Assembly: GCA_001603505.1 (NCBI GenBank)
Contig: LUZC01000025.1
Span: 1 to 42,502 of the forward strand
Reading direction: 5' to 3'
Length of the DNA stretch: 42,502 nucleotides
Source of the DNA: Bacteroidales bacterium Bact_11
Lineage (GTDB): Bacteria; Bacteroidota; Bacteroidia; Bacteroidales; UBA932
The notes under the pieces are model-generated. The model searched no databases. It saw nothing but the letters and a program-made list of their open reading frames with translations, and had not been told where the DNA came from. Below, piece by piece: positions 31,034-39,165 of this stretch. The first letter of the stretch is position 1. Every line of letters begins with the position of its first letter. The position numbers and the translations under genes are program-made.

Positions 31034-33367
31034 ATGAACTCGACGACGCAGAAAAGAATAACTAAGTGGTTCTGGATCCTGATCACCCTCCCGGTGGTGT
31101 GCCTGGTCGTGGCGCTCCTGCTGGTGGCCCTGTTCGCCAAGATTCCTTCGTTCGAACAAATCGAGAATCCCGACAGCAACCTGGCGACGCTGCTGATCTC
31201 GGAAGACGGCAAGATTCTCAATACCTATCATATCGAGAACCGTTCCTACGTCAGTTTCGAAGACATTCCGGATTATGTGGTCGATGCAGCCATCGCCACG
31301 GAAGATGCACGCTTCTACAAGCATTCCGGCATCGATTTCCGGGGGTTGGCCCGCGTGGCGGTCAAGACGCTGCTCATGGGCGATTCGTCGCAGGGAGGCG
31401 GCAGTACGATTACCCAGCAGCTGGCCAAGACGCTCTATCCCCGTCAGGACGTCAGCAGCCGCATTCCCGGCGGACGGATCTTCAAGATGATCGGCATCAA
31501 GCTCAAGGAATGGATTACCGCCGTCAAGATCGAGCGCAACTATACCAAGGAAGAGATCATTACGATGTATCTCAACCAGATTTTCTTCGGGGGCAATGCC
31601 TATGGAATCAAGGCCGCGTCCAATACGTTCTTCGCCAAAGACCCCGGGGACCTCACGGTTGAAGAGGGCGCCTGTCTGGTGGGTATGGTCAACAAGCCCA
31701 CCCGCTACAATCCCGCCCTGAATCCCGAGCAGTCGCTTGCGCGCCGCAACCATGTGCTCAAACAGATGGAAAAATACGACTATCTCTCGCAGGCGCAGTA
31801 CGATTCCATTTCCCAGATTCCGATCGTAGTGACTTACCGGCAACAGGACCACAACTCCGGTTATGGGCCGTATTTCCGCGACATGCTCCGCAAGTTCATG
31901 AACGCCCAGCAGCCCAAACGCTCCTCCTACACGCAAGTGGAGGACTACCGCGCCGACTCCCTTGCCTGGAAAGACAATCCCCTCTACGGTTGGCTGAACA
32001 AGAACCTCAAGCCCGACGGTACTCAGTACGACCTCGACCGTGACGGCCTGCGGATTTATACCACCCTCGATTCCCGGATGCAGAAATATGCCGAGGCGTC
32101 CGTCGCCGAACATCTCGGCAAGGAATTGCAGAACACTTTCTCTAAAGAACTCAAAAATCGCCGCAACTTCCCCTTCGCCGACGATGTGCCCAAGGATGAG
32201 ATTGACCGCCTGATGCGGAATGGCCGCCGTTGGAGCGACCGCTACCGCGGATTGAAGGAGGAAGGATATTCGGATGCCGACATCCTCAAGAATTTCGATG
32301 AACCTGTGCCGATGCGTGTGTTTGCATGGAACAAGAAGGGTTATGTCGACACGACCATGACGCCCAACGATTCCATCCGTTACTATAAATCTTTTCTCCG
32401 GGCGGCTTTTATGGCCATCGAACCGAACACGGGGCATGTGAAGGCCTACGTCGGCGGTCCGGACTACCATTTTTTCAAATACGACAATGTGGGCCAGGGC
32501 AAGCGACAGGTCGGCTCAACCTTTAAGCCGTTCCTTTACACGCTGGCCATGCAGGAGGGTTATACACCTTGTGACAAGGTGGTCAACACTACTTACACCA
32601 TCGATGTCAACGGGGAGGACTGGGCGCCGAAGAGCGAAGTCGACGAACGCGTAGTGACGCTCAAATGGGGCCTGACCAACAGCCGCAACAACATTTCCGC
32701 TTATCTGATGAAGCAGTTCGGCCCCTTCGCGACGGTCGAGATCTGCCGCAAGATGGGCATCAGCAGCTACCTCGACCCGGTGGTGTCGCTCTGCGTAGGT
32801 TCGTGCGACCTGAGCGTGATGGAGATGGTCGCCGCCTACAATACGTTCCCCGGCCGCGGTGTCTACAGCTATCCGATGTTTGTGACACGAATCGAGGACA
32901 ATGCCGGCAATGTGCTGGCAACGTTCTCTACGCGCAAGCGTGAGGCCATCAGCGAAGTGACGGCCTACAAGATGATCGACATGATGCGCGGCGTGGTCAA
33001 CGACGGCACGGCCGGCCGTATCCGCTGGCGCTACAACATTCAGGGCGATCTGGCCGGCAAGACCGGTACCACCAACGATAACTCCGACGGCTGGTTTATC
33101 GGTTACACGCCGAAGTTGACGGCCGGCGTCTGGGTGGGCGCTGAAGACCGGCAGGTGCACTTCATGAGTACGGCGTTGGGAGGCGGCAACAACATGGCGC
33201 TGCCGATCTGGGCCTTGTTCATCCAGAAGGTGTATGCCGATCCGTCGATCAATATGGGCTCGAGCGATGTGTTTGTTCCTCCTTTGGGATGGAGTGCCGA
33301 CCAACTGTGCGACGGCTCGTCGAACGATACGTCCGACGCGTCCGCCGGGAACGATTATTTCAATTAG
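31034..33367 (+). CDS. Class A penicillin-binding protein (PBP1A)
   Basis: 777 residues. Membrane helix about 15-35; GT51 transglycosylase with catalytic E90 (ATEDARFYKHSGIDFRGLAR), GGSTITQQLAKTLYP and the later KIERNYTKEEIITMYLN; transpeptidase with S495-TF-K498 (GSTFKPF), S550-RN552 and K676-T-G (GKTGTTNDNSDGWFIGYTP). It makes and cross-links glycan strands. Between domains is an insertion (about 360-450) common in Bacteroidota. One base before ddl. Complete. Confidence 0.95.
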   Translation: MNSTTQKRITKWFWILITLPVVCLVVALLLVALFAKIPSFEQIENPDSNLATLLISEDGKILNTYHIENRSYVSFEDIPDYVVDAAIATEDARFYKHSGIDFRGLARVAVKTLLMGDSSQGGGSTITQQLAKTLYPRQDVSSRIPGGRIFKMIGIKLKEWITAVKIERNYTKEEIITMYLNQIFFGGNAYGIKAASNTFFAKDPGDLTVEEGACLVGMVNKPTRYNPALNPEQSLARRNHVLKQMEKYDYLSQAQYDSISQIPIVVTYRQQDHNSGYGPYFRDMLRKFMNAQQPKRSSYTQVEDYRADSLAWKDNPLYGWLNKNLKPDGTQYDLDRDGLRIYTTLDSRMQKYAEASVAEHLGKELQNTFSKELKNRRNFPFADDVPKDEIDRLMRNGRRWSDRYRGLKEEGYSDADILKNFDEPVPMRVFAWNKKGYVDTTMTPNDSIRYYKSFLRAAFMAIEPNTGHVKAYVGGPDYHFFKYDNVGQGKRQVGSTFKPFLYTLAMQEGYTPCDKVVNTTYTIDVNGEDWAPKSEVDERVVTLKWGLTNSRNNISAYLMKQFGPFATVEICRKMGISSYLDPVVSLCVGSCDLSVMEMVAAYNTFPGRGVYSYPMFVTRIEDNAGNVLATFSTRKREAISEVTAYKMIDMMRGVVNDGTAGRIRWRYNIQGDLAGKTGTTNDNSDGWFIGYTPKLTAGVWVGAEDRQVHFMSTALGGGNNMALPIWALFIQKVYADPSINMGSSDVFVPPLGWSADQLCDGSSNDTSDASAGNDYFN

Positions 33368-33368
33368 A

Positions 33369-34346
33369 ATGAAGAAGATAGCTTTGATATATGGAGGAGA
33401 TTCCTCCGAATGGGGCATCTCGGTGCTCAGTGGCAAGTATGTCGCTACGTGCCTGGACCCTTCCAGGTATGAAGTGACGGAATTGTTGCTGCGCGGTGGA
33501 CAGTGGTCGGTGTGCGACCCGGCCGTGACCGACGTGGCCGTTCCGATGCGGCCGTTCATCCCTTCCGACCTGAAGCAGTTCGACGTGGCGATGATCATGA
33601 TCCACGGCACGCCGGGCGAGAACGGCATCCTGCAGGCGGAACTCGAGAAGCACGAAGTGCCGTTTACCACCTGCTCCTCGCGGGTGGCGGCCCTGACCTT
33701 CGACAAGCATGCCTGCAAGAAGGCCATGCGCGGGCTGGGGATTCCCCTGGCGCCGGAGATTTTCCTCCATCGCGGCCAGGCGTTCAATGCCGAGTCGGTC
33801 GTGGAACAACTGGGCCTGCCGGTTTTCGTCAAGCCCAACGACGGCGGCAGTTCCTTCGGCGTGACGAAGGTCAAGCGGCAGGAAGACCTGGCACCGGCCA
33901 TCGCGGCGGCGTTCTCCGAGAGCGACGACGTGCTGATCGAGAGTTACATTCCCGGACGCGAACTCACCGAGGGCGTGTTCAATCGCCATGGAGAGATTAT
34001 TCCGCTGCCCATCACGGAAATTATCCCGCACAACGAATACTTCGACTACGAGGCCAAGTACCTGGGCAAGAGCGACGAGGTATGCCCGGCGCAGATTCCC
34101 GCCGACGTCGCCCACACCGTGCGCGAACAGACGCGGCGCATCTACCAGCATTTCGGCTGCCGCGGCCTGATCCGCTGCGACTACATTATGACGGAGTCGG
34201 GGAAGGTGTACTTCCTGGAGATCAACCCGGTGCCCGGCATGACGAAGATGTCGCTGGTTCCCGCGCAGATCCGCGCCGCCGGCCTGACCACCGCTGAAGT
34301 GCTGGATACCCTGATTGACGAAGCCCTTTCGTCATTCCCGGCTTGA
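33369..34346 (+). CDS. ddl: D-alanine--D-alanine ligase
   Basis: 325 residues from the ATG at 33369. GGDSSEWGISVLSG near 10 (Glu of the EHE motif kept, the rest changed), HGTPGENGILQAELE near 79, VKPNDGGSSFGVTKV near 157, ESYIPGRELTEGV near 195 and EINPVPGMTKMSLVP near 285 (ATP-grasp metal site). It makes the D-Ala-D-Ala dipeptide of peptidoglycan. It follows PBP1A by one base. Its last codons and stop are embedded in a palindromic repeat (34334-34351). Confidence 0.94.
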   Translation: MKKIALIYGGDSSEWGISVLSGKYVATCLDPSRYEVTELLLRGGQWSVCDPAVTDVAVPMRPFIPSDLKQFDVAMIMIHGTPGENGILQAELEKHEVPFTTCSSRVAALTFDKHACKKAMRGLGIPLAPEIFLHRGQAFNAESVVEQLGLPVFVKPNDGGSSFGVTKVKRQEDLAPAIAAAFSESDDVLIESYIPGRELTEGVFNRHGEIIPLPITEIIPHNEYFDYEAKYLGKSDEVCPAQIPADVAHTVREQTRRIYQHFGCRGLIRCDYIMTESGKVYFLEINPVPGMTKMSLVPAQIRAAGLTTAEVLDTLIDEALSSFPA

Positions 34347-34351
34347 CCGGG
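34334..34351 (+). repeat. Palindromic repeat copy 1 at the ddl stop codon
   Basis: ATTCCCGGCTTGACCGGG, identical over 18 bases to 34509-34526. Stem TCCCGG / CCGGGA around loop CTTGA. It contains the TGA stop of ddl (SSFPA then stop). Confidence 0.7.
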
Positions 34352-34361
34352 ACCGCCGGCT

Positions 34362-35201
34362 ATGACCCTTCGCGAATTCGTCGAATCCTGCGTTACCCGC
34401 CTTGCTCCGCTCTATCCGGCGGCCGAGGCAAAAGCCATCGCTTTCCGCCTGCTAGAACATTTTACCGACATCCCTTCCTATAAGTATATCTCCGAGCCCG
34501 AACTGGAGATTCCCGGCTTGACCGGGGATCTCATGCCCGCGCTGGCGGACCTGGCCACCGGCCGTCCCCTCCAATACGTCCTTGGTTTCACGGAGTTCTG
34601 CGGACATCGTTTCAAGGTTCGCGAAGGCTGCCTGATACCTCGTCCGGAAACGGAGGAACTGGTGTCGCGCATCGTGGACGACCTGTCCGGCACCGAAATC
34701 GGCGACGAGCCGTTCAATATCCTTGACCTCTGCACCGGGTCCGGCTGCATCGCCTGGTCGCTGGCGGCCGAATTCCCCGAGGCCATGGTCTATGGCTGCG
34801 ACCTGTCGGACGCCGCCCTCGGCATCGCCTGCAGGCAGCGTGTAAAGGTCGGCGGTGCCAAGCCTGTCTTTTTCTTGGCCGATGTGCTGGCGGCGCCTCC
34901 TGGCGGTCTGCCCAGGTTCGATGTCATCGTATCGAATCCGCCGTACATCTGTGAAAGTGAAAAGGCGTCGATGCGGCGCAACGTGCTCGATTTCGAGCCG
35001 GCCGAGGCACTCTTCGTCCCCGACGACGATCCGCTGCGGTTCTACCGCGCCATCGCCCGATGGGCCGATGCTCTTCTCCGACCCGACGGCCACATCTACA
35101 TGGAAATCAACGAGCGCTTCGGTCCCGCCGTCGCCGCCCTGTTCCCCGGAAGCCGGATTCTTCAGGACATCAACGGCAAGGACCGTTTTATTGTCCGCTG
35201 A
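34362..35201 (+). CDS. prmC: Peptide chain release factor N5-glutamine methyltransferase
   Basis: 279 residues. N-terminal helical domain, then GCLIPRPETEELVSRIVDDL near 95, SAM motif I LDLCTGSGCIAWSLA near 124, and the catalytic SNPPYICESE near 190. It methylates the Gln of the GGQ motif in RF1 and RF2. It follows ddl by 15 bases. Residues 49-57 (EIPGLTGDL) are encoded by a 27-base hairpin identical in its core to the one at the ddl stop. Length is normal, so that stretch replaces rather than adds residues. Confidence 0.93.
   Translation: MTLREFVESCVTRLAPLYPAAEAKAIAFRLLEHFTDIPSYKYISEPELEIPGLTGDLMPALADLATGRPLQYVLGFTEFCGHRFKVREGCLIPRPETEELVSRIVDDLSGTEIGDEPFNILDLCTGSGCIAWSLAAEFPEAMVYGCDLSDAALGIACRQRVKVGGAKPVFFLADVLAAPPGGLPRFDVIVSNPPYICESEKASMRRNVLDFEPAEALFVPDDDPLRFYRAIARWADALLRPDGHIYMEINERFGPAVAALFPGSRILQDINGKDRFIVR
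34506..34532 (+). repeat. Palindromic repeat copy 2 inside prmC
   Basis: GAGATTCCCGG (34506-34516), loop CTTGA, CCGGGGATCTC (34522-34532): 11-bp stem with one G-T pair. Shares ATTCCCGGCTTGACCGGG with copy 1. Confidence 0.7.
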
Positions 35202-35227
35202 TGCTTCCTTTCGCCTGAAGCCTCCGG

Positions 35228-35527
35228 TCAGTGAAGGTAGCTGCGGAGCGCTTCGACGTAGGCTTTGAAGGCTTCGCGTCCATGGTCGGTGATGCGGCAG
35301 ATGGTCTGCGGTTTCTTGCCGTTGAAGCACTTCGAGACTTCGATGTAGTCTGCTTGCTGCAGCTTGTCGATCTGGACGCTCAGGTTGCCGGAGGTAGCCC
35401 CTGTCTGCGCCTTCAGGAAGACGAAGTCTGCTTCCGGGACGCCGAGGAGGATCGACATCACCGCGAGGCGGAGCTCCGAATGGAGCAGCGGGTCGAGCGG
35501 CTGGAAGGATTTGACAGTCTCGTTCAT
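35228..35527 (-). CDS. Winged-helix transcriptional regulator
   Basis: 99 residues. HTH_34/ArsR-like winged helix: LLHSELRLAVMSILLGVPEA (helix 1), FVFLKAQTGATSGNLSVQID (helices 2-3, recognition), then a wing KCFNGKKPQTICRITDHGRE. This small type is usually coupled to a membrane protein gene in Bacteroidota. Here it lies 6 bases after a six-helix protein in the same unit, suggesting self-regulation of that pair. Signal unknown. It ends 26 bases from prmC. Confidence 0.85.
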   Translation of the reverse strand: MNETVKSFQPLDPLLHSELRLAVMSILLGVPEADFVFLKAQTGATSGNLSVQIDKLQQADYIEVSKCFNGKKPQTICRITDHGREAFKAYVEALRSYLH

Positions 35528-35533
35528 GGCTCG

Positions 35534-36148
35534 TTATTTCGCAGTTTTTTTCTGGAAAATGATGCCCGGGACGATCAGGGCGATGACGCCCAGGATGGCG
35601 AAGCTCAGGATCTGGAGAGGCGAACCATCCGGAACGAGCAAAACGAGCAACACGGAAAGGGCGGTAGCGACGCAGGCGGCAGCCGACACGGATTTCATCT
35701 TCATCACTGCACCCGAAATGGCGCCGCAAAGGCCCATCATCAGCGCGATGATCAGGGTGAGATGGATGGTCATAACCACCTCAGTGTTTTTTGCGTAGAG
35801 AATCAGCGCCGTCACCCAGAGCAGGGCGTAGAGGCCGATCGAGAAGATGCCGAACCATTTCCAGATGCAGCCCAGAATGCGCTTGGTTTCGCTCTCAGGT
35901 ACTTTTTCCCGGTTGCGTGTAATGAGCATGGTTCCGAAGGCGCCGATGGCGGTCATCGCGAACCAGAGGAGATTCCACATCGGAGTGCCGGTCTTTGTCC
36001 AGAGGGCCCAGATGACGACAGAGGTGAGGGTGACGAGGCATCCCCAGAGGATGAGGGGTTTGCCTGTATTCTTCGCAATCGCGTTGCGGCTGCGTTCGAT
36101 GGTCTCCGCAATCAGACGAAGGCTGTTTTCTGCTGACAGGTTTTCCAT
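35534..36148 (-). CDS. Six-helix membrane protein paired with the regulator
   Basis: 204 residues. N-terminal 30 residues hydrophilic and helical (ENSLRLIAETIERSRNAIAK), then six hydrophobic segments at about 32-50, 58-77, 95-117, 122-147, 153-172 and 177-197, in pairs with short loops. No catalytic or channel motif recognised. Stop 6 bases before the regulator ATG. Promoter and a 100-base leader with a hairpin upstream. Real by codon use, topology and operon; function unknown. Confidence 0.78.
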   Translation of the reverse strand: MENLSAENSLRLIAETIERSRNAIAKNTGKPLILWGCLVTLTSVVIWALWTKTGTPMWNLLWFAMTAIGAFGTMLITRNREKVPESETKRILGCIWKWFGIFSIGLYALLWVTALILYAKNTEVVMTIHLTLIIALMMGLCGAISGAVMKMKSVSAAACVATALSVLLVLLVPDGSPLQILSFAILGVIALIVPGIIFQKKTAK

Positions 36149-36189
36149 TTTGATGGTGTTTTTATAAGTTTACCAATAAAAAATAATCT

Positions 36190-36205
36190 GCAAGGCGTCC
36201 CTTGC
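36190..36205 (-). terminator. Hairpin in the leader of the membrane protein/regulator operon
   Basis: On the minus strand GCAAGG, GACG, CCTTGC followed by AGATTATTTTTTATT: a 6-bp stem and a T-rich run between promoter and start codon. It looks like a weak intrinsic terminator and could act as an attenuator. Confidence 0.45.
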
Positions 36206-36254
36206 CAGACTCTCTGCCTTCCCGTTGCGCACCGGTTTAGCTTCAAATCCGACG

Positions 36255-36286
36255 CAAAGATAAATAAGTTTATTTTATAAACCAAA
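36255..36286 (-). promoter_or_regulatory. Promoter of the membrane protein/regulator operon
   Basis: Minus-strand TTTG (36286-36283), 20 bases, TATCTTTG (36262-36255): a textbook Bacteroidota promoter and, with that of the TPR gene, the best in the window. Start near 36249, leader about 100 bases. Confidence 0.75.
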
Positions 36287-36344
36287 TTATTTTCAAAAAT
36301 ATTTACTGCCGGCTACAAAACCGCCCCCGAACGTGGCCGGGACA

Positions 36345-36365
36345 CCCGCTCAAGTCGGGCAGGAC
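36345..36365 (-). repeat. Degenerate palindromic repeat copy 3
   Basis: Minus strand GTCCTGCCCGACTTGAGCGG then GT: about 17 of 21 positions match the copy at the ddl stop with its upstream GTC, and loop CTTGA is kept. Lies 20 bases from the 39-bp inverted repeat. Confidence 0.45.
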
Positions 36366-36386
36366 GAAAAGGGACGTCGGCAGGCG

Positions 36387-36425
36387 TCAGATTGTCAGTT
36401 CTTCCCCTTCCGAGTGGGCAATGAT
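36387..36425 (-). repeat. Inverted copy of the symporter 3' end (39 bp)
   Basis: On the minus strand this equals 42421-42459 at 38 of 39 bases (33 in a row identical); it would encode IIAHSEGEELTI and a TGA stop. No symporter coding sequence precedes it: the acyltransferase stop TAA (36427-36425) is directly adjacent. Remnant or inversion scar. Confidence 0.85.
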
Positions 36426-37696
36426 TACGCCAGTCCCGGGCGGCAGGGTTTGCCGATGGAGCGGCGGTAGGCGAAGTAGAGTTCTTCGGTGGCGAGGGCC
36501 ATCTTCGTGACGGAGCAGCCCGGAACCTTCGGGTAGGTGTACCACGTGTCAGTCAGCGTGTTGAGATCCACGCAGTCGCCCCATTTTCCCAGATAGTTGT
36601 ATTCGATGTGCACGGAATAGGCCGCCGGTACGGGGATGTCCATCGTGTGTTCCCGGCCCAGCAGGTCCTTCACGCGGACGCGGAACCCGTTCATGTCGTG
36701 GATCATCGTGCCCTTTCCCAGCGGGATGAAAGCCTTGGAGTTGGGCAGCGAGCGCACTTCGACGGGCAGTTCCCCTGTGGAATAGGTTCCCGCCTCTACT
36801 TCGGCACGCACGTTGGCGCGTTCCCATTCATACCAGTCGGGCACGTGCGAGAATTCAGTCTCTCCCTCCGAAGCGCTCAATTCGCCGTTCGGCGCCATGG
36901 TCCAGCGCTTGCCGCAGTACTTGCAGTAGAGGTCGTTGCCTTCGGAAGCCATCTCGTATTCTGTGCCGCAGTGCGGGCACTGGTAAAGCACACGCTCCAG
37001 CCCTTCGGACCGCTTCCCGAAGCGCATCTGCAGCCCCTTCTCCCGCAGCCAGGCGAAATCGTCGTACCGGAAGGCCGCCACCAGATTGTCGTTGATCTCG
37101 TCGACTGTCTTTTCCGCCAGCTGCTCAGGCGTGAACAACAGTTTGAAATCGGCTTCCGTGGGCTTGATGCCCCGGGAACGCAGGTTCCAGAACGGGGAAT
37201 TCACATGATGGCCGTGGCAGATGAACGTGGCCACGGGCACTTTCAGCATCTTGCACAACTTGCCTAGCGACTCCGGGAGTACCGCGGTCGTGCCGCAGAG
37301 CGAATAGCGTGCCTCCGGATAGATCACTGCGATGTCGCCGTTTTCAATGACCCGTGCCAACTGCCGCACCAGCGTCACGTCGGACGTGAACTTGCGCTTG
37401 CAGATGGCGCCCACGTTGCGCAGCAGCCACTCCCGTCCGATGAACCCGTCGATGGCCACCACGTAGTTGGCCCGTCGCGGGAAGATGGCCTTGGTGAGCA
37501 CCTTGAAGTCCATGAATGCGTTGTGGTTGCTCAGCAGCAGGAACGGCGGCTTGAGGTCGCGGGTGCCTTCGTAGTGGATATGCGTGTTGTGCACCATGAC
37601 GGCAGGGACGCTGAGCAGATAGGTCAGCGGCCGCAGGAACCAGCGGGTCCGCACAGGCGGACGTGACATGTCGAAGCGGGGCGTTTCGTCGGTCAT
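36425..37696 (-). CDS. 1-acyl-glycerol-3-phosphate acyltransferase-like protein with zinc ribbon
   Basis: 423 residues. PlsC-type domain at about 20-210: catalytic H-x4-D in LLSNHNAFMDF near 57, then VIYPEARYS near 128. From about 240 comes a rubredoxin-like zinc ribbon, CPHC ... CKYC, and a C-terminal domain of unknown type (about 300-423) that is not part of ordinary PlsC. It probably acylates a lysophospholipid or related acceptor. Starts 15 bases after radA. The stop codon abuts, by one base, a stray copy of the symporter end, so the C-terminus may have been altered by a rearrangement. Confidence 0.85.
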   Translation of the reverse strand: MTDETPRFDMSRPPVRTRWFLRPLTYLLSVPAVMVHNTHIHYEGTRDLKPPFLLLSNHNAFMDFKVLTKAIFPRRANYVVAIDGFIGREWLLRNVGAICKRKFTSDVTLVRQLARVIENGDIAVIYPEARYSLCGTTAVLPESLGKLCKMLKVPVATFICHGHHVNSPFWNLRSRGIKPTEADFKLLFTPEQLAEKTVDEINDNLVAAFRYDDFAWLREKGLQMRFGKRSEGLERVLYQCPHCGTEYEMASEGNDLYCKYCGKRWTMAPNGELSASEGETEFSHVPDWYEWERANVRAEVEAGTYSTGELPVEVRSLPNSKAFIPLGKGTMIHDMNGFRVRVKDLLGREHTMDIPVPAAYSVHIEYNYLGKWGDCVDLNTLTDTWYTYPKVPGCSVTKMALATEELYFAYRRSIGKPCRPGLA

Positions 37697-37711
37697 AAAT
37701 CGGCGAGAGGA

Positions 37712-39112
37712 CTATTGGAAGAGTTTCCGGCAGAGCGCGGCGATGTCGGCCACGGGCGTCACGGTGATGCCGCCTGCCTTCTTGTCGCGCTTGGCGAAGG
37801 AAGATTCCTTGTTGAAAGAGGATATGTAGATCTGTTCGAATCCGAGTTTTTCCGCTTCGGCGATGCGGCGCTCCACTTGGCTCACGGGACGGATTTCCCC
37901 GCTGAGTCCTACCTCGGCGGCAAAGCAGACCTTCGGCGAGATATATAGGTCGAAGTTCGAGGAGAGGATGGATGCCACGATGGCCAGGTCGCAGGCGGGA
38001 TCCGACACGCGCAAGCCGCCGGCGATGTTGAGGAACACGTCTTTGGCGGCCAGCTTGAAGCCGGCGCGCTTCTCCAGCACGGCCAGCAGCATGTTGAGCC
38101 GGCGGCCGTCGAAGCCCGTGGCCGAACGCTGTGGTGTGCCGTAGGCGGCGGTGCTCACCAGCGCCTGGATCTCGATGAGGAATGGTCGCGTGCCGTCCAT
38201 CATGGCGGCGATGGCGATGCCGGAAAGGTCGTCCTGATGCATCGGGATGAGGATTTCCGAGGGATTGCGTACTTCGCGCAGGCCGGTGCCGGTCATTTCG
38301 AATACGGCCAGCTCGTCGGTCGAACCGAAGCGGTTCTTGATGCTGCGCAGGATGCGGTAGGAGCCCTTGGTGTCGCCTTCGAACTGCAGTACCACGTCGA
38401 CAATGTGTTCGAGGACTTTCGGTCCGGCGATGGTGCCGTCCTTGGTGATATGGCCGATGAGGATCACGGGCGTGCCGCTCTCCTTGGCATAGCGCAGCAG
38501 TGACGAGGCGCATTCGCGCACCTGCGACACGCTGCCTGCCGAAGAGTCGAGCGCCTCGCTGTAGATGGTCTGGATGGAATCGACGATCAGCAGGGCGGGC
38601 TTCACTTCACGGGCTTGTGCAAGGATGTTTTCGAGCACAGTCTCGCTCAGGATGAAGCAGTCTTCGTCGGAACCGCCGAGCCGGTCGGCGCGGAGCTTGA
38701 TCTGCTTGGGGCTCTCCTCGCCCGAGACGTACAGTGTCTTGAGGTTCTTGCAACAGAGTGGAATCTGGAGCGAAAGCGTGGATTTTCCGATACCGGGCTC
38801 GCCGCCGATGAGAACCATGGACCCTTCCACCAGGCCGCCGCCGAGCACACGGTCGAGTTCTCCGATGCCGACGGAAAAACGATTGTCGCGCGACAGGTCG
38901 ATCTCGCGGAGCCGCGTCGGCTTTGCATCGGATGCGTCGATGTAGGCGCGGGAACGGCCGGCCGCAGATCCGCCTCCCGAAGAGGATTTCGGGGCCTTCG
39001 GCTCCTCCACCATCGTATTCCATTCACCGCACGCGGGGCACCGCCCCATCCATTTTGCACTCTCGTTTCCACACGACGTGCAATACCACACGCTTTTGAT
39101 CTTGTTTGCCAT
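37712..39112 (-). CDS. radA: DNA repair protein RadA
   Basis: 466 residues. N-terminal zinc finger C-x2-C...C-x2-C (WYCTSCGNESAKWMGRCPAC), RecA core with Walker A GEPGIGKST near 95 and the RadA motif KNRFG near 265, and a C-terminal Lon-like domain with SGEIRPVSQVERRIAEAEKL. It promotes branch migration in recombination as a hexameric helicase. ATG at 39112 lies 4 bases from its promoter box. Complete. Confidence 0.96.
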   Translation of the reverse strand: MANKIKSVWYCTSCGNESAKWMGRCPACGEWNTMVEEPKAPKSSSGGGSAAGRSRAYIDASDAKPTRLREIDLSRDNRFSVGIGELDRVLGGGLVEGSMVLIGGEPGIGKSTLSLQIPLCCKNLKTLYVSGEESPKQIKLRADRLGGSDEDCFILSETVLENILAQAREVKPALLIVDSIQTIYSEALDSSAGSVSQVRECASSLLRYAKESGTPVILIGHITKDGTIAGPKVLEHIVDVVLQFEGDTKGSYRILRSIKNRFGSTDELAVFEMTGTGLREVRNPSEILIPMHQDDLSGIAIAAMMDGTRPFLIEIQALVSTAAYGTPQRSATGFDGRRLNMLLAVLEKRAGFKLAAKDVFLNIAGGLRVSDPACDLAIVASILSSNFDLYISPKVCFAAEVGLSGEIRPVSQVERRIAEAEKLGFEQIYISSFNKESSFAKRDKKAGGITVTPVADIAALCRKLFQ

Positions 39113-39116
39113 ACGA

Positions 39117-39145
39117 CAAATGTAAGAAAAAAATTGCTATCTTTG
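39117..39145. promoter_or_regulatory. Divergent promoter boxes of radA and malQ
   Basis: Minus-strand TACATTTG (39124-39117), 4 bases from the radA ATG (probably leaderless), and plus-strand TATCTTTG (39138-39145), 20 bases from the malQ ATG at 39166. 13 bases separate the boxes; neither has a clear -33. Confidence 0.6.
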
Positions 39146-39165
39146 TTTGATTAGATTTTCTCTCT

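Noticed and set aside
35203-35221. Hairpin GCTTC...GAAGC after prmC as terminator
   Set aside because: Five-bp stem, nine-base loop and no U-tract; too weak to call.
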